NCBI GenBank assembly: GCA_023053575.1
Contig: JAKZAP010000020.1
Span: 20,145,998 to 20,209,997, forward strand
Origin: Branchinecta lynchi
Taxonomy: Eukaryota; Arthropoda; Branchiopoda; Anostraca; Branchinectidae
Direction: 5' to 3'
DNA length: 64,000 nt
Shown: piece after piece, positions 21,525-32,860 of the stretch
How the letters are laid out: every line of letters starts with the position of its first letter
How positions within the stretch are numbered: position 1 is the first letter of the stretch
Translations under genes and position numbers: made by a program
The notes under the pieces: model-generated
Seen by the model: the letters and a program-made list of their open reading frames with translations, nothing else
Databases searched by the model: none
What the model was told of the DNA's origin: nothing

Positions 21525-22300
21525 TACCCCAAGGCACTATCCTCGGACCTCTCCTTTTTCCTGGTCATGATCAACGACCTCGCAGGCTCCTGTGACGATC
21601 GTTGGAAATTCGTCGATGATCTTTCGGTATTGGAGCGTTGTCACAAAAAGTATCCGGAGCAGTGCAGCCACCATAATGAATGACATTAGTGAAGAAGCTC
21701 AGTCAACCGAATTACCGTCAACCAAGACAAATCAGCCGTCCTAACTGTACTTTTTTGAAGTCCAATCCAACTTTCCAACCTGTCCTACCTAATCACAGCA
21801 GAGTGGAGGAGCTCAAACTTTTATATATTCATCTAGCTTCAGATCTCAAGTGGGATAAGCAAGTACGATCTATGCTGAAAAGAGCAAATATGGGCATCAG
21901 ATCTCTCAAAATGCTCTCCCGCCATGGCACCCCAAAACAACACCTCCTTCGCATTTACCTTGCGTTCATTCTCCCTTGCTGTCCGGTATGGCATTTCGGT
22001 TTAACCCGGGAGCAGTAGGAACGCCTCGAGAGGATCCAGTACCGGTCTTCACTAATAGTATCAAAATCCCGTACATTTCCCTTCTTAACGAGTTTGGTCT
22101 CGTATCTTTGTCAAACCGTAGACATCAACTTTCTACCAAGTTTGGTGGGCAACTACTGGAAGACTCCAACCATCCGCGCATCCTTCCCCCTTCCCACATT
22201 CCCAACCGCATAAGGCCACAGAGAATCGTAGCACAAACCTGTTCCCAAGATCCAACCCACTCGGGCAATCCATGCGTGGTACGAAAGAAGTTTTGTCCCC
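21525..22300 (+). pseudogene. LINE reverse transcriptase fragment with FVDD box
   Basis: Across frames it reads QGTILGPLLFLVMINDLAG, then WKFVDDLSVLERC, VNQDKSAVLTV, LASDLKWDKQV, MLKRANMGIRSLKMLSRHG, LLRIYLAFILPCCPVW and LERIQYRS. This is the order of a non-LTR reverse transcriptase from the QGxxLGPLLF motif through the catalytic xxDD box (FVDD here) to the C-terminal QxR segment. Frameshifts near 21660 and 22020 and missing endonuclease sequence show a dead, 5'-truncated copy. The family is different from, or at least more complete than, the fragments near 3 kb. Confidence 0.75.
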
Positions 22301-22479
22301 TCGTTTTTGAGTTTTTTCAACGCGAAATTTTAAATTCTTTTCCTATTTCTAATGTTAATTATTGAAGTTTAGCGCTTTAATTTATTGCAATTCTTGTTCT
22401 TGTGTAATTATTGAGTATTTGACTATGTAAAAGCGCAATTGTATATAGTTATGTTTGACGAGAGAACAAATATTCGTTT

Positions 22480-25198
22480 TTATGGCACTTGAGCTTACTC
22501 AAGTGCCATATAGCGATTGTAATTTCTGTCCGTCAGTCGGTCTGTCGGTCCCGGTTTTGCTAGTTCGGGCACTTCCAGATAAGCTAGGACGATGAAACTT
22601 GGCAGGCATATCAGGAACTGGACCAGATTAAATTAGAAATACTCGCTTCCCCGATCCGACCATCTGGAGGGGAGTGGAGGGAGGGGGAATCCGGAAAAAT
22701 GAGAAAAAATGAGATATTTTTAGCTTACGAACGGGTTATCAGATCTTTATGAAACTTGATATATGGAAGGAACTCGTGTCTCAGACCCTCCATTTTAAAT
22801 CCAAACCGGATCCAGTGACATTGGGGGGAGTTGGAGGGGGAAACCGGAAATCTTGAAAAACACTTAGAGTGGAGGGATCCGGATGAAACTTGGTGGAAAG
22901 TACAAGCACAAGTCCTAGATACATGGCTGATATAAACGGAACGGATCCGCTCACTTTGGGGGAGTTGGGGCGGGGGGAGAAGTCCGAATTTGTAGTGATC
23001 CCGCGAGTTCCGTGCTTCCTGATGTGCTGGGACGATGGAAATTGACAGGCATCTCTGGGACCCGACCAGATTAAATAGGAAATCGTCAATTCCCCGATTC
23101 GACCATCTGGGGGGGGGGGGAGTGGAGGGAGGGGGAAGCCAAAATTTGAGGTATTTTTATCTTGCGAACGAGTCATCGGATCTTGATGAAATTTTATATT
23201 TAGGATGACCTCGTGTCTCAGACGTCCCACTATAAATCCGGACCGGATCCGATGACACTGGGGGGAGCTGGAGGAGGGAACCGGAAATCTTGAGAAACGC
23301 TTAGAGTGGAGGGATCGGGATGAAACTTAGTGGGAAGAACAAGCACAAGTCCTAGATACGTCATTGATATAAGCGGACCAGATCCAGGCACTCTGGGGGA
23401 GTTGGGGGGGGGGGGGTCCGGATTTCTAGCGATCCCGCGAGTTCGGCATACTTCCTGATGTGCTAGGGCGATGAAACTTGGCAGGTATGTCAGGGACCCG
23501 AACAGGTTCACTTGAGAACAGCCGTTTCCCCAATCCAACCATACTGGGGGGAGTGGATGGATGGGGAGTCCGGAATCTAGTGGCGTGTATAACTTTTGAA
23601 CGGGTGATCGGATCTTGATGAAATTTTATATTTAGGATGACCTCGTGTCTCAGACATCTCACTTTAAATCCGGGCCGGATCTGATGACACTGGGGGGAGT
23701 TGGAGGAGGGAACCGGAAATTTTGAGAAACGCTTAGAGTGGAGGGATCGGGATGAAACTTGGTGGGAAAAACAAGCACAAGTCCTAGACACGTCATTGAC
23801 ATAACCGGACCGGATCAGGGCACCGTGGGGGAGTTGGGGTCGGGGTCCGGATTTCTAGCGATCCCGCGAGTTCGGCATACTTCCTGATGTCCTAGGGCGA
23901 TGAAACTTGGGATCCGAACATATTGACTTGAGAACAGCCGTTTCCCCGACCCGACCATCGTGGGGGGAGTGGGTGGATGGGGAGTCCGGAATCTAGTGGC
24001 GTGCATAACTTTTGAACGGCTGATCGGATTTGAATGAAACTTGTCTGGTGAGCTATCGCCTCGGACGTTCAGTGTCACGTCCGGGTCGGGTCCGATACCT
24101 GTGGGGATGGAGGGGGGGGGGGAAATCGAGAAACTCTAAAAGCAGAGGGATTGGGACGAAACTTAATGGATGGAACAAGCATTAGGCCTAGATAAAATTG
24201 AAGGAGCCAGATGGTTTCGGGGTTCTGTGGGGGGAGTTGGAGGGGTTTCCTGGAATTCCGGTAGTCGTGAGTTAGAATAGTTCCAGATGTAAAACGACAA
24301 CGAAACTTTGCAGGCATATTAGCGACCCGAATTATCTTGACTTAAGAACCTGACACAACATACCCCCGGAAACTTCCGTTCCTAGATCCGAGCATTTTTT
24401 GGGGAGCACGAGAAGAGAAATATGGAAATTGACTTCTAAAAATTGCAAACGAGTGGTCTGATTCGAGTGAAACTTTATGGGTGATACGAATCGATGGCCT
24501 CGACATGTAAAACATGCGTTCGAACCGTATGCGACCACGATTAGGGGAATTGGGGGTGGGGGGACTTTTGACATGTACAAAAACCAAACGGATGGACCGA
24601 ATGAGATGCAAATTCGACAATGCCGAGTTTGTGCGGCCTAGATTTGTTATTTGGCGTCCGGGCCGAATTCCGCCAAGGTAGGGGGGGGGGGTACTGGAAA
24701 CTTGCAGATAGGCTAAGCTCCTATTTCAGTAAAACTTGATGGACAGGAACAGGGAATTAAGAGATTGGGCCCGAACCGGCTCCGACAACGTTGGTGGGAG
24801 GGGGGGGGGGGGGGTACCGGAACTTTCCAAAAATGCTCAGATTCGAGTGAAACTTGATAGATGGTATAAAAGAAGATGCTTTAGGTGGTCGATTTTTTAT
24901 ATTCCGAACCAGATTAGGCCACGGTAGGTCGAGATAGAGTGGGTACCGGAAATCGTGTAGCACGTCTAGGGATCAAACAAATAGATTTATTGCGATGAAA
25001 GTTTGAACAGTCATGTGCATTTGCTACAGACAATCGAGACGATGCCGGAACTGCTCAGAAATGAGTGAAACTAAATATCCTATTTCTATTTCCGAACCGC
25101 ATTTTTGGATGGCGGGTGTATTTTGTGACGTTCTCATCTACTTTCTTGTACAGCCTACTCGTACAAGTGCCATATGAGCTCGTAGCTCTTGTTTTTGT
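22480..25198 (-). mobile_element. Family A element, copy A2 (full length, antisense)
   Basis: Starts with a perfect hairpin ATGGCACTTGAG-CTTA-CTCAAGTGCCAT (22482-22509), then TATAGCGAT, a GTCC/GTCGGTCT microsatellite, and repeated units with GATGAAACTTGG and long G runs. It ends with GTGCCATATGAGCTCGTAGC followed by TCTTGTTTTTG. Units are more diverged than in A1. All ORFs inside are repeat read-through. Confidence 0.75.
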
Positions 25199-25555
25199 AA
25201 GTACCGTAAGGAATGTTTTCGAATAATAAGGGTTGATTGACAAGAGTGACAAAAACAAAATAGAGTGACAATTCACACTATCGTGGAACATGTGGCAACC
25301 CTGCATGTAGTAAGTATATTTTACCATAAAGAGGCCGCTACATGTCAGGAAGGAGTTGGTAATGATCATACTGAGCTGAGTTGCAAACATTTTCTAATTT
25401 CAAATATTGCATTCCTCCTGCTCCCTAGATGGCACCGAAGCAGGTGTAAATAGTGTTTACGACCCTTTTCATAGTTTCTTCCAACATGATGTTGCTTAAT
25501 TGGTTTACGGTGCTTTTGTAGTTTAGTATTTTTGCGTCTCCTCTTTTCTTTTATT
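25199..25555. other. Intronic sequence, nothing recognised
   Basis: AT-rich sequence without a shared repeat or coding signal. Confidence 0.45.
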
Positions 25556-25880
25556 CATATTAGTATATAATATAATGTTGTATTTAAAGCCTTAGGGCCA
25601 TATACATACAACAAAACATAAAACTTCATAATTACTTCTAATATCGCACTACATAAACTAAACTGCACTCGCCCGGTCAACTTTTACTTTAATACTTTCC
25701 AACACAAATCTACATAATGCACTAATTGCTCCTGGAGATGTGCTCTTCAATATATCAGGAAACAGTATCTCCCTTACCCCCACCCCCCCAGCAAAATTCC
25801 CTTAAAAACGAGAGTTCTCGACACAGTGCAACCAAATGGGCTAGGTCATTATCGCCTTCACCGCATAGTGAGCATAGTCA
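25556..25880 (-). pseudogene. LINE 3' end with zinc knuckle
   Basis: The minus strand encodes LCSLCGEGDNDLAHLVALC, a CX2CX8HX4C zinc knuckle, then RELSFLREF and, after a frameshift in a G run, DILKSTSPGAISALCRFV. A stop and a UTR with TATGTATATGGCCC and an AT-rich tail follow. This is the usual C-terminus of APE-type LINE ORF2 proteins. Homologous to the fragment at 11935-12191. Confidence 0.7.
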
Positions 25881-26439
25881 GCTTCTGTTGTCTGTGTTCT
25901 TTTTGTATTTTCTTTGTATCTTTACTCACTTTCTTTTGTTGTAAAACATTGTGTGGGTCAGAAAATATGTACCTACTTATTACTTCGTACTTGATATTTA
26001 GGTATAGGGTCTTGTATTTGGTTGATTTTTATAATCTAGTGGAAGCTGTTGATCGATTCGGTGTCACAGTTCACATTACTTGTCGATAAGGATGTTCAGA
26101 ATGTACAACTTGTTTCAGTGTTGTTTGGATCCTCCCTCCTAAGATTCAGGAGCATAAATGAATGGTTTTCCGTGTCCCTCTCAGCTCAAACATCGCGTGT
26201 GACTATCATGAATGGTGGTGATAATTCTCAGACACATACAGGTATTCTCTGAAAACTAAATAAAGCCCAGGTTTATTTCCAGGAGCTATATGTGCCGTGT
26301 CTAGCCTAAGCAAGACAGAAGTTTTAGCTATACTAAAGGCTCAGAGTGATTTAATTACTAAAAATACCGGCAGACCTCCCTCATATCTGCGGTGACTTCA
26401 TTTTTGTAATTTCGCAAAGAGCAATCTTTTAATATTATT
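25881..26439. other. Intronic sequence, possible old repeat
   Basis: The stretch ACATCGCGTGTGACTATCAT near 26189 resembles ATATCACGTGTCACTAATAT near 33437, suggesting a shared old repeat. Nothing else was recognised. Confidence 0.35.
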
Positions 26440-28164
26440 TGTATGCACTTGAGCATACTCAAGTGCCATATAGCGATCGTAATGTCTGTCGGTCTGTCCC
26501 AGTTTTCCTAGTTTGGGCACGTCCACATAAGCTAGGACGATGAAACTTGGCAGGCGTGTAAGGGACCCGACAAGATTAACTTGGAATCAATAACATCCCC
26601 GATCCGGCCATCATGGGGGGAGTGGAGGGATGGGGAATCCGAAAACCAGTACCGTTCATAACTTTGGAATGGGTAATCGGTATGAAACTTCACATATGTG
26701 AAGAGCAACTGTCTCATATGTTTAGTTTCAAATCCGGACTGGATCCGATAACTGGGGGAGGGCGGAACCGGAAATCTTGTGAAACGTTTCTACATAAGCT
26801 AGGACGATGAAACTTGGCATTCGTATCAGGGACGCGACCAGATTAATTGGAAATAATCACTTCCCCGATCTGGCCACCGCGGGGGGGGGGGGGGGGTTGG
26901 AGGGATGGGGAATCTGAAAACTAGAAAACATGCATAACTGTGGAACGGGTAATCGGACATGCATGAAACTTGACAAGTGTGATGAATATGTTTCCCAGGT
27001 AATCGAACTAGGGGGGGCTGGAGGGGGGTATAAATATTCCTTCAGCCCAAGCTGACTGCGAATCATATTTGATAGTGCAAAACGGATACGCCAGCTAAAT
27101 TTCTTATAGCTATATTTTGGCCCCTCTTGGCAAGGGTCCTCTTCAAGCTCAAAACCGAGAGATCGGGATGGAACTTGGAGGGAAGATCAAGCATAAGCTC
27201 TAGACTTCCGGTGTTCCGGAATTCCTGTGATCACGAGAGGGTACTTCTTGATGTGCTGTGACCATGAAACTTGGCAGGCATGTTAGGGACTCTTATCAGA
27301 TTTGCGTAGAAACGCACGCATGACTTTATAACGGGTGATTGGACGTGCATGAAACTTGACAAGTGTCAGGAACAAGTGTCTCAGAAGTTCAGTTTCAAAT
27401 CCCGGGCGAGATCGCAATTTCGATCGCAATTTCTGTCCGTCCGTCGGTCTGTCCAGGTTTTGCTAGTTCGGGCACTTCCACATAAGCTAGGACGATAAAA
27501 CTTGGCAGGCGTATCAGGGACCCCAAATGATTAAGTTGGAAATAGTCACTTCCGCGATCCGAGCACCGTGGGGGGAGTGGAGGGAGGGGGAATCCGGAAT
27601 CTTGAGGTATTTATAACTGTTGAACGGGTGATCGGATCTCGATGAAACTTGATATTTGGAACGACCTCATGTCTCAGACGACCCACTTAAAATCTGGACC
27701 GGATCCGATGACTTTTTGGGGGAGCTGGAGGGGGCAACCGGAAATCTTGGGAAACGCTATGAGTGGAGGGATCGAGATGAAACTTGGTGGGAAGACACCT
27801 AGCAAACACTAGATACATGATTGACATAACTGAGCCGATTCGGGCACTGTGGGGGGAGTGGAGGGAGGGGGAATCCGGAATCTTGAGGTATTGATAACTT
27901 TTGAACGGGTGATCGGATCTCGATGGAACTTGATATTTCGAAAGACCTCATGCCTCAGACGACCCACTTAAAATCCGGACCGGATCCAGTGACTTTTGGG
28001 GGGAGCTGGAGGGGGCAACCGGAAATCTTGGGAAACGCTATGAGTGGAGGGATCGAGATGAAACTTGGTGGGAAGAAACTTAGCAAACACTAGATATATC
28101 ATTGACATAACCGATCCCTGCCTACTCGTAACATGTGCCATATGAGCTCGTAGCTCTTGTTTTT
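26440..28164 (-). mobile_element. Family A element(s), copy A3 (antisense, composite)
   Basis: Begins with the hairpin CACTTGAG-CATA-CTCAAGTG (about 26445-26466) and ends GTGCCATATGAGCTCGTAGC followed by TCTTGTTTTTG. The part 27420-28164 is much closer to A1 (same 281-bp units, two of them) than the part before it, so two copies may be joined here. A family H retroposon (27030-27160) lies inside. Confidence 0.65.
27030..27160 (-). mobile_element. Family H retroposon, copy 2
   Basis: The reverse complement runs from GAGCTTGAAGAGGACCCTTG through GGGGCCAAAATATAGCTAT and CGTATCCGTTTTGCAC to GTCAGCTTGGGCTGAAGGAA. It aligns over its whole length with copy 1. The core is damaged: CTTGAAGA instead of CTGANGA, AAAA instead of GAAA. 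The 3' hairpin TCAGC-TTGG-GCTGA is kept. Confidence 0.6.
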
Positions 28165-28209
28165 GCCTGCGGGTCGCACAAAAAAGTACAAAACAGACAC
28201 AGATCAGAG

Positions 28210-29445
28210 GGAAAAGCCTATAAAACTTAATATTTGTGTATGTTTCGGGGGGGGGGGCAACCCTCTACCCCCCCCCCCTGGATACGGCCTTGGGGGGAGG
28301 GGCTAGACGGGGACACCGGAAATTTTGTGGAACGCCAAGAGTCGAGAGATCGAATGGTACTTGGTTGGAAGAACATGCGTAAACCATAGACACATTATTG
28401 ACAAAACAGGACCGGTTCGTGTCACATGCAGTGGGGGTAATTAGAGAGGGTTTTCCGGAGTTCCGGTGATCGCGAGTTAAGGTACTTCCAGATGCGGTAA
28501 GACGACGAAACTTAGCACGCATATTAGGGACCCGATCAGACTGCCTTCGAAATAGTCCCTGCCCCGACTAGTTCATCGTGGAGGAAGCGGAGGGATGGGG
28601 AATCCGAAATCTCGTGACATTCATTACTTTGGAACGGGTGATCGTATGTGAATGAAACTTGACAAGTATCAAGAACAAGTGTCTCAGATATTCAGCTTCA
28701 AGTCCGAACCGGATCTGATAACTGGGGGGGGGGGGGGGGCTGGCACCGGATATCTCGTGAAACATTTAGAGGAATGGAAATTGGTGGGGACAATACTCAT
28801 AAACCCTAGATACGTTATTGACGGAACTGGGCCGGACCGGGGCATTTTTGGTGAAGCTGGAGGGGGTTTCCCGGAGTGCTGGTGATCATGCATGAATTGG
28901 GGTACTTTCACATTATCTATGACGAGAAAACTTTATAGTGTATCAGGGACCGGACTATATTGACTGTGAAATAGTTACTTCCCAGATTCGACATCGTCTG
29001 GGGTGGAGTGAATCCGGAATTTAGTGGCATGAATAACGTTCGAATGGGTTATCAGATGTGTAAAACATTGACAATTTACAAGAGCTAATGTCTCAGATCT
29101 TCCCTTTCAAGTCCGGACAATGGTCCGATAACGATGCGTGGAGCTCGAAGGTGGCCACCGGAAATTTCGTGAAAACCCTTCCAACTACTTTGGTCAGATC
29201 GATTTGGCACAGAATCACACAGCTAGAGTCTTTGCTTAACATCGATTGAGTTATATGTGAATCGGAACCAGAGTAGGACAGAGTTTCTCAGTGAGTGGGA
29301 TAACCATTTCAGATTTACTAGATCAAGTCCGTCTTCTTAGGAAAGAAATATCGGGAGAGAAATTCGGCCTTGACAACTGCAGACCGTATCTGACAAACAT
29401 GTTAACTGTCATACACGTGTCATATGAGCTTTCAGCTCTTGTTTA
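28210..29445 (-). mobile_element. Family A element, copy A4 (truncated, antisense)
   Basis: Shows repeated GATGAAACTTG-like words, G runs and CCGGAAAT segments, and the family A end CATATGAGCTTTCAGCTCTT. The terminal hairpin end is missing. Confidence 0.6.
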
Positions 29446-29559
29446 TTTATCTAACATGCTTGTTTAACGTAGACCTACGGATGACTTGAAGGGATTTAAG
29501 GACAGAAGTTTACACTTGTTAAGAGTATATACGGTTTGAAGTCAAGCTATCCATCCATT

Positions 29560-29632
29560 GCAAAATAAATAGAAAAACGAGATTTTGGGGGTTTTCTTGA
29601 TCAGCTAGTTATCCCTCCAAGATGAGATTTGC
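29560..29632. mobile_element. End fragment of family K MITE
   Basis: AAAAACGAGATTTTGGGGGT and TTCTTGATCAGCTAGTTATC match an end of the element at 49231-49705. Directly followed by a family B copy. Confidence 0.5.
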
Positions 29633-30590
29633 GATCCCAAAACTTAAGTGGAGTGATACCTATGACTTCGTAAAAGTTGTCCGTATGTCCGTCCGTCCGT
29701 CAGCACGATAACTCCCGAAAGGAATGAGATATTTGATGAAACTTGGTGTGAGGAAACTTTGGGCCAGTTAACAGTCGAGATCGTGGATGGGCTCTGTAAC
29801 CCTACATTTAGGGGTGGGGGTGGGGCTTCAGATTAAGGGGCAAACAAAATATTTTTAACAACTTATGAGATAGTATTTTAGGGGTAAAAAGACTTGCTGA
29901 ACGCGTATATGAATATCATTTTCTCGCCGGACAAGGAGTTCGCCTGGAATCCGGTCAAAATCGGAAAATATATTAAAAGTAAAAGTTTTATTTGAAGTTG
30001 ATTAGATGTTTGATTTAAGGGTAAGAAGACATACTGAATCCGTATATGACAGTCATTTATACCCGGACATATAGTTCGGCTGAATTCGGAAGATTTGTTA
30101 AAGTAGTTTTATCTGAAGTTGATTAGAGGTTTGAATTAGCAGTAAGGAGACATGCAGAATCCGTATACACAAATAAGCTTCTGGCAGGACAAATAGTTCG
30201 CCCGGAATCCGTTCAAAACCGAAAAATTTGTTAAAAGTAAAAATTTTAATTTGAAGTTGATTATATGTTTGATTTTAAGAAGACATGGTGAATCCGTGTA
30301 TGATAATCATTTTTCTGACATGTAGTTTGCCAGGAATACGGCTGAAACCGGAAAATTTGTTAAAAATTACAGTTTTATCGAAGTTGAGAGGTTCGATATG
30401 GGTAACGAGACATGCTGAATTCGTTTTTGAGTTTTAATTTTTATGGGACAAGTAGTCCGCCTGGAATCCGGCCGAAACCGGAAATTTGGCAGAAGTAAGG
30501 CAGGACTCTTCAGGTAAATTGTGAGACAGGCTGTTAACTCCGCAAACATGCGGATCCAGAATCTCGCCCCTCCCTTTTTTGGTAATTTAG
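29630..30590 (+). mobile_element. Family B element, copy 2
   Basis: Starts at GATCCCAAAACTTAAGTGG, followed by TCCGTCCGTCCGTCAGCAC and repeated segments with GGAATCCGG and AAGACATGCTGAAT. The right end is replaced by family A copy A5. Confidence 0.65.
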
Positions 30591-30602
30591 ATAAATAAAA
30601 AA

Positions 30603-31961
30603 ACAAGAGCTACGAGCTCATATGGCACTTGTTACGAGTAGGCACGGCTCGGTTATGTCAATGATATATCTAGTGTTTGCTAGGTGTCTTCCCACCAAGT
30701 TTCATCTCGATCCCTCCACTCATAGCGTTTTCCAATATTTCCGGTTCTCCCCTCCAGCTCCCCCCAAAAGTCACCGGATCCGGTCCGGATTTTAAGTGGG
30801 TCGTCTGAGGCATGAGGTCTTTCAAATATCAAGTTTCATCGAGATCCGGTCACCCGTTCAAAAGTTATAAATACCTCAAGATTCCGGATTCCCCCTCCCT
30901 CCACTCCCCCGACAGTTCCCGAATCGGCTCGGTTATGTCAATGATGTATCTAGTGTTTGCTAGGTGTCTTCCCACCAAGTTTCATCTCGATCCCTCCACT
31001 CATAGCGTTTCCAAAGATTTCCGGTTGCCCCCTCCAGCTCCCCCCAAAAGTCACTGGATCCGGTCCAGATTTTAAGTGGGTCGTCTGAGGGATGAGGTCT
31101 TTCCAAATATCAAGTTCCATCGAGATCCGATCACCCGTTCAAAAGTTATAAATACCTCAAGATTCCGGATTCCCCCTCCCTCTACTCCCCCCACAGTACC
31201 CGAATCGGCCCGGTTATGTCAATGATGTATCTAGTGTTTGCTAGGTGTCTTCCCACCAAGTTTCATCTCGATCCCTCCACTCATAGCGTTTCCCAAGATT
31301 TCCGGTTGCCCCCTCCAGCTCCCCCCAAAAGTCACCGGATCCGGTCCGGATTTTAAGTAGGTCGTCTGAGGCATGAGGTCTTTCCAAATATCAAGTTCCA
31401 TCGAGATCCGATCACCCGTTCAAAAGTTATAAATACCTCAACATTCCGGATTCCCCCTCCCTCCACTCCCCCCTCACAGTGCCCGAATCGGCTCGGTTAT
31501 GTCAACGATGTATCTAGTGTTTGCTAGGTGTCTTCCCACCAAGTTTCATCTCGATCCCTCCACTCATAGCGTTTTCCAAGATTTCCGGTTGCCCCCTCCA
31601 GCTCCCCCCCAAAAGTCACCGGATCCGGTCCGGATTTTAAGTGGGTCGTCTGAGGCATGAGGTCGTTCCAAATATCAAGTTTCATCGAGATCCGATCACC
31701 CGTTCAAAAGTTAAAAATACCTCAAGATTCTGGATTCCCCCTCCCTCCACTCCCCCCACGTTGCTCGGATCGGGGAAGTGACTATTTCCAACTTAATCAT
31801 TTGGGGTCCCTGATATGCCTGCCAAGTTTTATCATCCTAGCTTATGTGGAAGTGCCCGAACTAGCAAAACCTGGACAGACCGACAGACCGACAGACCGAC
31901 GGACGGACAGAAATTGCGATCGCTATATGGCACTTGGCCGAAGGGCAAGTGCCATAAAAAC
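30603..31961 (+). mobile_element. Family A element, copy A5, four 281-bp units
   Basis: Nearly identical to A1, including both ends, the GACAGACC microsatellite and the terminal hairpin (31927-31955), but with four units (starts near 30646, 30926, 31207, 31490) rather than five. High similarity means recent spread or gene conversion. Confidence 0.75.
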
Positions 31962-32074
31962 TTTACTTTGATTTTTCAGCATACTTTAGAAAATAGACAA
32001 GAAGACTTAAATGAAATAGACAATTAAAAAAATAAGCAAATAAAGTACATAAACTGTAATTTCTGACACAATCT

Positions 32075-32570
32075 GAATTTTGGAAACCATGACTTCGTAA
32101 AAGTTGTCTCTCCGTCAGTCCGTTTGTCCGTCCGTCTGTCAGGATTATACCTCTCGAAAGGAATGGGGTATTTTGATGAAACTTGCTGTAAGGATTCTTT
32201 GGGTCAAGTGAATTGTCGAGTTCGTAGATGGCCTCTGTAGACCTACATTTGGTGGTGGGGAGGGGGGTTCAAATTATGGGGCGAATAAAATATTTTTAAC
32301 AGCTAATAAGATGATGATTTATGAGTAAGAAGACATGCAAAACACGTATATGGAAATCGTTATCTCGCCGGGCAAGTACGACACACATGCTGAATCCATA
32401 TCTCAACGGTTTTCTCAGATGATTAGCCCTTGACCTTAATCTGTTACTAAATTTTCATATTAAAAATGTTCAAGGAGTTTGGCGACGACTGGATATCTAC
32501 AAGACCAAATTGTCTGGTTCTAATATTTTTTTGGGAGATCCATCGAAACTATTGGTCTTGTTTACATTCC
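32075..32570 (+). mobile_element. Family B element, copy 3 (internally deleted)
   Basis: Follows the family B order from GACTTCGTAAAAGTTGTC through a G-rich segment to GGGAGATCCATCGAAAC and GGTCTTGTT, at less than half the length of copy 5. Confidence 0.6.
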
Positions 32571-32654
32571 GTTCATTGGATTCCGTTGTCTCTTCAGCTG
32601 GCCAAGGTCTCTTCCGAGGTTTAGCCCATAATCAGTTTCACGAGGGGTTGCCCA

Positions 32655-32860
32655 CTCTCAAAATCGGTGTACACTGGGTGGTGAGTGGCGCGCGTGGCGA
32701 AGGGTGGCGCTCGTGGCAGAAAATAGCTATTTTTTAGCAAGAGGCGGGTGGGTGGCGCGCGTCGCGGTAGAGTGGCGCGCGTGCCGGATGGGTGGCGGAT
32801 GAGTGATGCACGTGGCAGATGAGTTGCTCGCGTGGCGGATGGGTGACACAACATGGTGTA
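32655..32860. repeat. GC-rich minisatellite (GTGGCGCGCGTGGC-type)
   Basis: Variants of GGGTGGCGCGCGTGGCGGAT recur about nine times over 200 bp. The block is bounded by GGTGTACACTGGGTGG and GGTGTACACTAAGTGG, so the flanks themselves are related. It is a sharp GC-rich, CpG-rich island in AT-rich intron. Confidence 0.7.

Noticed and set aside
22781..24620. Series of minus-strand Pro/Ser-rich ORFs (PPLPPPP types)
   Set aside because: They are translations of the C-rich strand of family A units and recur in every copy with different frames; no splice or start context.
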